This document shows positions 55,755-64,000 of a stretch of DNA of 64,000 nt, piece by piece (the stretch's first letter is position 1; every line of letters begins with the position of its first letter). The notes under the pieces were generated by a model, which did not search any database, was not told where the DNA came from, and saw nothing but the letters and a program-made list of their open reading frames with translations. Location: NCBI GenBank assembly GCA_020746995.1, contig JAGPXD010000002.1, positions 3,100,001 through 3,164,000 on the forward strand, read 5' to 3'. Source of the DNA: Plectosphaerella cucumerina. Lineage: Eukaryota; Ascomycota; Sordariomycetes; Glomerellales; Plectosphaerellaceae. The position numbers and the translations under genes are program-made.

Positions 55755-57805
55755 TCAAGCGGTCTTTCCCACGCCTCCAGCACCAGCTTCAGCACCAGCC
55801 TCCCCCTTGGCGACGCCTTCTTGCCACACCCCAGCCCCCGAAGCGAGGGCCGCATTTGCCTCCTCCTCTGCCTCCACGCCCGTGGGTCCCGACAAGCCGT
55901 ACCACGCGACGACAAGAACACCGAGGATGCCGGCGATACAGCTGAACACAAACGCCACGATGCCACGTGGGGTGAACCTGTGATTGTCAGTCTGGGGCTT
56001 GTGGAAGGGAAGGGTTCCTGTGCGTACCCAGCCGGTAGCGGCGGTGGAGGAGAGTTCTGGCCGCTGAGGTCCAGTAGGTCCTTCGTATTGGCAGCCGCAT
56101 TGCCCTGCGTAGGGATGTTGCCAGCCGAGCAGGCGTCGAGATGGTCCTGCGGCAGGACAAGACTCTTCTGGAGCTCCAGAGGAGCCTCAACAAAGGTCGC
56201 CATCAAGCCGGACGTGACGTGCCATTCAATGTGGCAGTGGAACAGCCAGATGCCTGTGCCAGGTCAGCTTATCCATCGCTACTGACTTCACTTCACCACC
56301 AACTCACCAGGATTGTTCGCCTTGAATCGCATGATGATGTTTCCGTTCGGCCAAACCACCAGCGTGTCCCGCCTCATTGGCACCCGAGGGAAGTCCTTTT
56401 CGGTCACGCCAGAGTCGGCAACCGTGCCACCCTCAGGCTCGGACCGGTGCAGTGCCTGGAAATGGTGGCCGTGAAGGTGGAAGGGGTGGCGGCCCGGGTC
56501 GAGGTTGTTGAGCACAATCTCGACAATCTCATCCTTCTCGAGCACGAAGGGGTGCGTGTAGGTGCCGTAGACCTCGGCGTTGGTGGCGAGGTCACCTGCG
56601 GTCAGCGCCGTGTACAGCGTGGGCACCTTTGGGGCCTTGTAGCTGATGTTGTTAAAGAAGGCGTAGTTGGCGCCGTCGCCGAGATTGTCCATGATGACGG
56701 AGAGCTCGACGACGTGGTCTGGCTCAGGCAGCCGCTCTTGGCCGTCTTGTGGAACGAGGGTCATGTCGTCAAAGGGCTCGAAAACGCCGACGACGGCGGG
56801 TGTCGGAAGCGGCTTCTCCTCGTCGTACACGAGCCAGCCGGTGACGTTCCAGTTGAGGTCGTCAGGGAGTTGATCGAAGAGATCCTAGAGGGTCAGTATG
56901 GGGTCCGTGTTTCCGAGTCAGGCGGCTTACCGTGTCCATGCTGCCTACGATGGCAAAGTTCTCTGTCGTGTCGTTGCGCGTGGTGAGCAGGAAGCTGCAG
57001 CGCTGGGCTGCAGACAAGTAGATCATGCTGGCCTCAGCGGGCTCGGTGTAAACGCCGTCCACCTCGACGATGGAAATGTTGTGACCCTCAATCCACAGGT
57101 ATTGCGCGGCAAAGGCGGCCATGTTGACCACCCTGACGAGATAGGTTCGCCCAGGCTGGACGGCAATGGACAGGTCTTGCGTCTCGTTCATGAGGGCCGC
57201 CTGGGGGACTGGTTCGGCGCCCGTGGGGTTCGACTTTGCCATGAACTGAGGAATCAGGGTGGTCATCTGGTCGTGGTACCAGTCGGAGAGGGTCAGCACC
57301 ATCTCTTCATCGTAGGAGTCCTTGTAGGGCGAGTCAGGGTCATGGATAATGAGCGGTCCACGAAGGCCATCGGGATATTGGCTGTGCGTGTGCGAGTGGT
57401 ACCAGTACGTGCCGGGCTGGTCGATCTGGGGAAAGTCAGTCGCAGCACAGCATTTTGACTTCTGAGCAGGCAACGTACCGTAAAGTTGTATGTGAAAGAG
57501 ACGCCCGGGGGAATCTGGCACTGCGTCACCTGAGCAGGGCCGTCCATATGGGTGGTGCCGTTCATGAACAGGCCGTGGAAGTGCAGCGAGGTCGACTGAT
57601 TCCCTAGGTCATTTTGAACGTTGACGATGACATTATCGCCAATGTTGGCCTCGATACGAGGAATGGGCCACTCCCCGTTGATGCCAATGACAGGCCTGTC
57701 AAAGGCCTTGTCGGGGTTGGCAGTGACCCAGCCGATCTTGAAGTCGTACGTGACTGTCGCAGAAAAGACGGGCCATACCGACCCAAGAACGACGAGGAGC
57801 TTCAT
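55755..57805 (-). CDS. fet3: Fet3-like multicopper ferroxidase, membrane-anchored
   Basis: Five exons join to 615 aa: 57805-57479, 57425-56931, 56884-56308, 56253-56028 and 55977-55755. The signal peptide is MKLLVVLGSVWPVFSATV. The four copper-ligand motifs are LHFHGLF, WYHSHTHSQYPDG, HPFHLHGHHF and FHCHIEWHV, giving type 1, 2 and 3 copper sites. DEEMVLTLSDWYHDQ contains the Glu that in yeast Fet3p helps bind ferrous iron. A C-terminal membrane helix (GIVAFVFSCIAGILGVLVVAW) anchors it with the oxidase outside. It oxidises Fe(II) to Fe(III) and hands it to the Ftr1 permease, whose gene lies divergently 836 bp away; this is the classic reductive iron-assimilation pair. A laccase is less likely because of the anchor and the partner gene. 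Confidence 0.95.
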
Positions 57806-58641
57806 CTCTGCAGAAAAAGGACTCACAATACCTCGACTGGCACAGGATGTAGCACCCAGAGTCTGGTGGCGAGAGAGACCGGGAGAAGAGGAGAGGCCGA
57901 CGCCAGACTCCCCTTCGCTTCCGTCCTGGGGGCACCGAGGCCCTGATGAACCCCTCGGCTCGCTACACAACCGGGTGCCAACGCAGAATGGCACCGTCGA
58001 TGCCGTGGTTCGATGCGCCTGTCGCGTTATCAATCTGATAATCGGCCGACGGCACCACCAGCTTGCCTCTAGCGGACAGGCGAGGCGTTCCCCTTGACAC
58101 GATGATTGGCCTCGCCCGGCAACGACGGCACGTCCGAGTCAGAGCATCACGACGCCCGTGGACCCCTAAAACCATCCGTCGCCAAGACCAGACGAGTCCG
58201 GCGAGCGCCCCCTCACAGGGCCACGTCGGCAGACGGCAGAGAGCCTGACCCGATGCGGACGCCAATGGGCCAGAGGGGCGACTGACAAGCCTTTCAGCCG
58301 CAGGGATGGGCTCAGGACAAGCTTTTCCCGCAACACTACCGTTGCATTAGCGCAGATGGGATGGCACCACGGGTCGAGAAGTCCCCGCGAAAGAAGCATG
58401 GGAGGGTGCCGACCAGCCGGTCGTGCGCGCCGCGATAATCGCCCGAGCCGAGACGGTCCCATTGGGCGGGGGGATCTTCTCGGGGGGAGGGTGGGCGACT
58501 CTCTTGATATGGCGAGGTCCTGGCCGTCGGGGAGGACAGGCTCTCCCGCTTTCTCGTCCTCACGCTCTCCTCTCATCTCTGGTCATAGGCGCTCTGCCCT
58601 CACAACGAGCATATCACCAGATTCCATCTACCTCCAGCACC
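57806..58641. promoter_or_regulatory. Bidirectional iron-regulated promoter between fet3 and ftr1
   Basis: It contains ATCTGATAA at 58033-58041, an exact match to the SreA/Sre1/Fep1 GATA-repressor consensus ATCWGATAA. TTATCA at 58027-58032 is immediately next to it, so two GATAA cores face each other. Three CCAAT boxes (58105-58109 reverse, 58262-58266 forward, 58461-58465 reverse) could bind the CBC/HapX complex. Another CGATAA lies near 58433. By known fungal biology this would give repression in high iron and induction in low iron; binding here is inferred. Confidence 0.72.
58027..58041 (+). promoter_or_regulatory. Inverted GATA site (SreA-type)
   Basis: TTATCA-ATCTGATAA: two GATAA cores in opposite orientation, one embedded in the full siderophore-regulator consensus. 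The site lies roughly 230 bp from the fet3 start and 600 bp from the ftr1 start. Confidence 0.7.
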
Positions 58642-59835
58642 ATGACGGTCAACGTGTTTGCCGTGCCCGTCTTCCTCGTGGTCTTCCGAGAGACCCTCGA
58701 GACCGTCATCATCGTGTCGGTGCTCATGGCCTTCCTCAAGCAGGCGCTGGGCGGGCCCGACGGCGACCAGCGGGTGTACAAGATCCTCCGCAGACAGGTG
58801 AGCGAGCACAAAGACCATTGACCCTCAAGATATCGCCACTGACAGAAGCAGGTTTGGCTCGGGGTCGGTATCGGCCTGCTCATCTGCCTGATCGTGGCCG
58901 CCGCCATCATCGGTGTGTTCTACACCGTCGGCCGCTCGAGCTGGGAGGCAAACGAGTACTACTACGAGGGTGCCTTCGCCCTCTTCGCCGCTGTCATCAT
59001 TACCGTCATGGGCGTCGCCCTGCTGCGCGTCGGGCGGATGCAACAGAAATGGCGCGTCAAGTTGGCACGAGCTCTCGAGGTCCCCAAGGGCGGCGACTGC
59101 AAGAAGGGCCGCTTCAAGCGCTTCGCGGAGAAGTACGTCATGTTCGTACTGCCCTTCATCACCATCCTGCGTGAGGGCATCGAGGCCATCATCTTCGTGG
59201 CGGGGGTGACCTTCTCCGCCCCGGCATCGTCTGTTCCGCTGCCTGTTATCGTTGGCCTGCTCGCTGGTATCGCGGTCGGCTGGCTGCTGTACCGGGGAGG
59301 TGCGTCGACGCGCATCCAGGTGTTCCTCGTCCTTTCGACGTGCTTGTTGTATTTGGTGGCGGCTGGTCTCTTCTCACGCGCGGTGTGGTTCTTCGAGGCG
59401 CAGGAGTGGAACAAGGCCGTCGGTGGTGATGCGGCCGAAGTCGGCAGCGGGCCGGGCTCTTACGACATCGACAAGAGCGTCTGGCACCTCAACGTAAGTG
59501 CTTCTACTTGTTGCTTCGAGCATCTGTGGCTGACTTTGCAGTGCTGCAGCCCCTCGATCAATGGCGGCGGCGGCTGGGGCATCCTCAACGCCATCTTCGG
59601 CTGGCAGAACTCGGCCACCTATGGCTCCGTCATCTCATACAACGTGTACTGGATCTTCGTCATGTCGTGGCTGGTGCTGCTGCGCTTCCGCGAGGTCAAG
59701 GGCCACTGGCCGTTCATGAAGGCCAAGGCCAAGACGGCGGGTGACGGACAGGAGTCGCGGCATTCAGGCTCGTCTGATGCGCCCGAAGCCAACGAGAAGA
59801 CGGGGCCGACCGCGACTGCGGCGAGCACGCAGTAA
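58642..59835 (+). CDS. ftr1: High-affinity iron permease Ftr1
   Basis: Three exons join to 363 aa: 58642-58797, 58852-59493 and 59542-59835. The two REXXE iron-transport motifs are present: RETLE in VFRETLETVIIV near the N-terminus and REGIE in TILREGIEAIIF. Seven membrane helices can be traced. The conserved NGGGGWGILNAIFGW segment lies before the last helix. The cytosolic tail is hydrophilic (KAKAKTAGDGQESRH...). Intron 1 has tandem acceptors (at 58846 and 58852); the upstream one would insert Lys-Gln after RRQ. Ftr1 moves Fe(III) delivered by the Fet3 ferroxidase across the plasma membrane. The divergent pairing with fet3 supports a joint complex. Confidence 0.96.
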
Positions 59836-60357
59836 GCGGTGCGAGGTGCCGTGGGATCGAGATGGAGGTTGGAGATGATGTCGTCGCGGCGTCGTCATGG
59901 TCTCGTACTGGGTGTCTATCAATCTGGGAGACCTAGACAGCCCGTCAATGTATGATACCTATGGGGAAGAAAAGGGAAGCCAGAACAGCTCAAACACGTA
60001 AACAGTCGACGAAAGAGGTCGAGCAACCCCTCCTAGCTGTAATCGGTGAGGCCACCGCTGTTCTTCAACTCGTTCTGGCCAGACTTCTGTCTCCCTCGAG
60101 AGTCGTGACGGGTCAAGCCTGGCGCGTCACGAGGCGTCGCGTAGCGGCCAAGCAGCCGAAAAACATGGGCCGGAGCATCTCCGCCATCGGCGACTTAGCC
60201 GCGATGGAGACACCCAAGTCGATCCCCACTACCAGCAAAGGTCGTCGCGAGGGGGGGTAGAAAAGGCGCAGCCCCCTGAGTATCGACATCAGGACCTGTC
60301 ATGATCGTCAATAGCATCTGATTATTCCAGGTCCGTCTTGAACAAAACTTCGTCAAA
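59836..60357. other. Intergenic
   Basis: About 520 bp between two plus-strand genes. No gene or repeat seen. Confidence 0.4.
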
Positions 60358-61015
60358 ATGCCCTCCGCACTCCCCCCTTTCCTGATCATCGCGACCATCA
60401 AGACGGCCACAAAGACGGCCCAGGATCGGGTGAGTTTAGGCGGCCCCTTGCTGCAGTGAGACAAGACCCCTGACCTGCCGGCAGTTCCTCGAGATCTTCC
60501 CTCCCCTGGTCGCTCACTCGACGACAGCTGAGCCCGACACGCTAAGCTACTACTTCTTCACCAGCACGGCTTCAGATGACCATGCCATCTACGGCTTCGA
60601 AGGGTACCCCAACGCTGCCGCTCTGACTGAGGTGCACTCAAAATCGCCCGCGTACACGCGTCAGTCGGCCATCCTCGCCGAGGAGAAGATTTGCACCGTC
60701 GACGTCGACCGCTTCCGCCCCCTCGCCGGCTTCCTCCTGCGCGACGGCGAGACTGAGAAGCCCGTCGAGGCTGTCCTCATCACCAAGACGCCCGGCAGCG
60801 ACGCCGCCAAGGCCGAGGTCGAGGGCCTCGCGCGCGCTGCTTTGGAGGATTCCAACGGCGCGGCGACATTCGTCGTCATGGAGCACCTCGAGACGGGCGA
60901 GCTGTGGACTTTTGAGCGGTACACGACCAAGGCGGAAGCCGAGAAGAGGCGGACGGCAGACGGAAGCAAGACGAGCGAGTTCGTCGAGGCCAACGTCGGC
61001 TTCCTCCAGAAGTGA
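60358..61015 (+). CDS. Small ABM-like (dimeric alpha/beta barrel) protein
   Basis: Two exons, 60358-60429 and 60485-61015, give 200 aa with a 55 bp intron (GTGAGT donor). The first hundred residues (PPFLIIATIKTATKTAQDRFLEIFPPLVAHSTTAEPDTLSYYFF then EGYPNAAALTEVHSKSPAYTR) have the beta-alpha-beta pattern and the E...F.....H...EPGT..Y spacing of antibiotic-biosynthesis-monooxygenase (ABM/YgiN) folds. A second, more diverged copy appears in the C-terminal half (FVVMEHLETGELWTFERYTTKAEAEKR), so this is probably a tandem two-domain form. Such proteins are quinol monooxygenases or cofactor-free small-molecule enzymes. Residue pairs in the listed pieces are seen directly; the function is inference. 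No targeting signal. Confidence 0.7.
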
Positions 61016-61737
61016 GCAATGTCGATGAGGAAAGAGGCGTTCTGGAAGTCTGGGTCGGGTGAATTGTCCTTCAGGGGGAAGAGGGCCAACACAAATACAT
61101 GAAATTTCCCCCCTCAGCCATGCATTCTCGGCATACCGCCCTTCCCCCGCTGCAAGTCGAGACCCGCTATGCCCCGGGTAAATATGGCTGAATTACAGGG
61201 TGCCCGCGGTGCCTGGCCAAGAACCGTGTTACCAGGGTTTTCGGGCGGCGATCGCCCTCTCAGCGGACGACGACAGCACATTAGCCGTGGGCCACGACCC
61301 CCGACCCCTGGATTCACCCGGCCCCCGAGCCGGCAAAACACCACCGCCAAGCATCGAGAGGGGACACTTCTCCGCCATTGATGTTCCCCAGGGTAGCATT
61401 GCCGGCCCCATCCCCAGGTTGGTCCTCTCGCTTCGTCCGGCTGGAGCCGCAGTTGTCATGCCGTCACCGTCCGTCTCTTGCCCGGCCCACGGCAAATTGA
61501 CAGGCTGAATGGATGGTTGGTTCCCCCCCGCAAAGAGGCGACCAGCCTGAGTGGTCGTGATGGGGACTCGAGGTTGCAGCCGAGGATAGCCTGGAGCCGG
61601 TCGGGTGGCAGAAGTAAACACCAGGGGAGGCGATGGTGCTTAAAAGCTGGGGGCTTCCCCGGGTCTCCCGACGATCGTTCTCCAGCTTCTGCTCCTCCGG
61701 ATCTTGTCTGCCGCGATCTTCCTCAAGCCCAGTCATC
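61016..61737. promoter_or_regulatory. Promoter of GH10 xylanase with XlnR-type site
   Basis: TTAGCC at 61281-61286 is the reverse of GGCTAA, the core binding site of the xylanolytic activator XlnR/Xyr1. Several SYGGRG-like motifs (CreA carbon repressor) also occur, as expected by chance in GC-rich DNA. A TTAAAA near 61640 lies about 100 bp before the ATG. Function inferred. Confidence 0.5.
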
Positions 61738-62890
61738 ATGAAGTACTCCGCCATCCTCGCCCTGGCCGCCGCCGGCCTCGCCGTCGCCAAGCCGCACAAG
61801 AAGTGAGCACGCCTATGGACCACCTGCTTGCCCCTCACTCACTGACTGCCCCCAGGTGCGTCGGCCTCAACGGCGCCATCCAGACCAAGGGAAAGAGCCA
61901 CGTCGGCACGGCCCTGACTCTGCGCGACGAGCCCCTCGAGACCAAGATTCTCGAGAACTACCAGGAGATCGGAGCCATTACGCCCGAGAACGCCATGAAG
62001 TGGGAGTCGACCGAGCCCGAGCGCGGCGTCTTCACCTTTGACAACGGCGACCGCCACGCCGACTTTGCCGTCGACAATGGCCTCAGCCTACGCTGCCACA
62101 CCCTCGTTTGGCACAGCCAGCTCGCCCCCTGGGTCGAGGCCGGCAACTTCGACAACGCCACCCTCATCGAGATCATGCGAGACCACGTCTACGCCGTCGC
62201 CGGCCATTTCCGCGGAAAGTGCCGCCACTGGGACGTCGTCAACGAGGCCCTCGAGGAGGATGGCTCGTGGCGCCAGTCGGTCTTCTACCGCACCATCGGC
62301 GAGGCCTTCCTCCCTCTGGCCTTCAAGTTCGCTGCCGAGGCGGACCCTGACGTGAAGCTGTGGTACAACGACTACAACCTGGAATACAACAGCGTCAAGA
62401 CCGAGGCCACTGCGAACCTCATCAAACTCATCCGCTCCTACGGCGGCCGCATTGATGGCGTTGGTCTTCAGGGTCACCTCGTCTCCGAGAGTACCCCGAC
62501 TCAGGGCACGCCTACCCCCGACCAGAGCGTCCTCGACGCCTCGCTGCGCCAGTTCACCGACCTGGGTGTCGATGTCGAGTACACCGAGGTTGATATTCGT
62601 CTGAATACCCCCGCCACGCCGGAGAAGCTGGCCGTCCAGGCAGACGCCTACGACCGGGTCACCCGCTCATGCATGGACAACGACCGCTGCATTGGCCTGA
62701 CTCTCTGGGTGAGTGGAAGTCGCACCGAAAGGGGGAAGACTCTTGCTGACACTTTGACCAGGGCATCTCTGACAAGTACTCGTGGATCCCCGGCGTGTTC
62801 GAGGGCGAGGGCGCTGCGCTGGTCTGGGACGAGGAGTACAACAAGAAGCCCGCCTACGCCGCCATCCTCAACGCCATCAAGGACTCGTAG
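61738..62890 (+). CDS. Secreted endo-1,4-beta-xylanase, GH10
   Basis: Three exons join to 348 aa: 61738-61802, 61856-62708 and 62762-62890. The signal peptide is MKYSAILALAAAGLAVA followed by a basic KPHKK processing-like stretch. The TIM-barrel landmarks of GH10 are present: NAMKWESTEPERG, HTLVWHSQLAPWV, the acid/base Glu in WDVVNEALEEDG, the nucleophile Glu in VEYTEVDIR and the WG motif split by intron 2 (LTLW/GISDKYSW). There is no carbohydrate-binding module or linker, so it is a catalytic-domain-only enzyme. It cuts xylan internally and would feed the GH43 enzyme in this window. Confidence 0.96.
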
Positions 62891-63334
62891 AGGTGTGCGA
62901 AGGACGCAAACATGTACAAACACGCATATAAGTGGGAGTGTAAATAAAAGCGCCGCAGGATTCTTATCTCCGCACTTCTTTCCGTGGTGTCCAAAGATCC
63001 AAGTTTGCTCGTTATGGTGGGGGAGCCGTTATCTGCGAGTCACAGTCGGGTCGTTGTGTTTGTAATCAGGCGTCAGCGGGGGGGCGTCGGAGCTGATGCC
63101 GACTCATCCCGGCTTGCCCAAAGTTCCTGCCTTGTCTGTTAGTGGTCTAACTGCCGATGCCCCGCGATGCTCGGTGGGGGCATGATGAAGTGACCCGGAC
63201 ACGAAATGGCGTCAAGGGGAGCTCTCGCCGCGACCGGCTCTCATACATACTTACCTCGTCGACCCCTCGATATCTTGGCCTTGAGGCCCTTCCCCCTCAA
63301 GTTTGTTCACCGGTATCTCATAGCATACAGCACC
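62891..63334. other. Intergenic
   Basis: 444 bp of 3' flank and promoter. AATAAA near 62942, 50 bp after the xylanase stop, could serve as polyadenylation signal. No gene seen. Confidence 0.45.
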
Positions 63335-64000
63335 ATGGGTTCCCTTGCTTCATCCAACCCCCTCAGCAACGATGTTGTCCTCATTGTCGTGCCTGCACAG
63401 GCCAATCAAGAATGGATAGACCGTGTCAAGGCCAAGTACCCTGGCATCACGGTACGCTGGGAGTACCTCGCCATCGGCGGGCCCAAGACGACCGAGGACC
63501 TGCCGGCTGACATCTGGGACGGCGTCACCATCTACTCGGGCTTCGTCACAGGTCCCTCGGCCGGCATGGACAAGGTCCGTTTCATCCAGCTGCCATCGGC
63601 AGGCGCCGACCGCTGGCTTGATCACCACCTCTACAAGAACAGGCCCGACGTCGTATTTAGCACCGCCAACGGCGTACACCCGTGAGTTTACGGCGGGTGA
63701 ACGGGACAAGACCAGCCGCTAACAGGACCGCACAGTCCGCAGATCGCCGAATGGGTCATCGCAACATGGTTGAACAACCAGCACCATCTGCTACGGTATC
63801 ATGGCTTCCAGCAGCAGGCTACGTGGAAGCGTCTGAGCGATCCTGTCGATGACTCGGTCGGCCTCCGCATGTGAGGCAACCCCATCTCACTCTTATCTAC
63901 CTCTTGGTTTGATCTGACCTCAACCTCAGGGGTGTTCTTGGCTACGGTGCCATCGGCCGGCAGTGCGGCCGTCTCGGCCAAGCCCTCGGCATGGAGGTGT
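63335..64000 (+). CDS. D-isomer-specific 2-hydroxyacid dehydrogenase (partial, runs off the window)
   Basis: At least three exons: 63335-63681, 63736-63870 and from 63930 to the window edge; the 3' end is missing. The N-terminal substrate-binding half includes FIQLPSAGADRWLDHHL (the usual ..SAG.D.. turn) and IAEWVIATWL, which corresponds to the conserved E..L helix before the Rossmann domain. The NAD(P)-binding motif GVLGYGAIGRQCGRLGQALG starts the third exon. These features place it in the 2-hydroxyacid dehydrogenase/glyoxylate-hydroxypyruvate reductase family, cytosolic. The catalytic Arg-Glu-His residues lie beyond the window and cannot be checked. Confidence 0.88.

Overview
This window is nuclear DNA of a filamentous ascomycete, most likely a Sordariomycete-type Pezizomycotina. 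The reasons are genes broken by short 45-95 bp introns with GTRNGT donors and CTRAY-like branch points, coding GC clearly above 50 percent, fungal Zn2Cys6 regulators, a fungal alpha-aminoadipate reductase and a FET3/FTR1 iron-uptake pair. I see no rRNA, CRISPR, phage or intact transposon, and no tRNA that I could support. Most gene models below were built by joining reading frames across splice sites and checking that the joined length divides by three; exon limits are given where that worked.

Left part (0-25 kb): an accessory-looking block. It holds a single-pass membrane protein with a PY-motif tail, a DUF4267 membrane protein, a secreted subtilase, an AttH/CrtC-like lipocalin-fold protein, a cytosolic tyrosinase, a secreted SMP-30-like beta-propeller protein, a secreted GMC oxidoreductase, two convergent transcription-factor genes (one with a zinc cluster I cannot reconstruct, one with no DNA-binding domain at all), a class III aminotransferase and a DAL5-type MFS transporter. 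There is no polyketide synthase, NRPS or terpene cyclase, but the enzyme mix, regulators and transporter resemble a biosynthetic cluster without a classical backbone gene. Two intergenic regions here carry repeated or zinc-cluster-like motifs.

Middle part (26-46 kb): a SET-domain protein with a (GT)17 tract in its leader, a complete Zn2Cys6 regulator divergent from a Ure2-like glutathione S-transferase (with a CRE palindrome between them), a PGAP4-like GPI-glycan glycosyltransferase, a secreted S33 alpha/beta hydrolase, a large fungal membrane protein of unknown function, the lysine-biosynthesis gene lys2, and a secreted GH43 beta-xylosidase.

Right part (46-64 kb): a gene-free stretch of 5.7 kb, an MFS sugar transporter, the divergent ferroxidase/iron permease pair with inverted GATA and CCAAT boxes in the shared promoter, a small ABM-fold protein, a secreted GH10 xylanase and the start of a D-2-hydroxyacid dehydrogenase that runs off the end. 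GH43, GH10 and the sugar transporter fit growth on plant cell wall; FET3/FTR1 provides high-affinity iron uptake.
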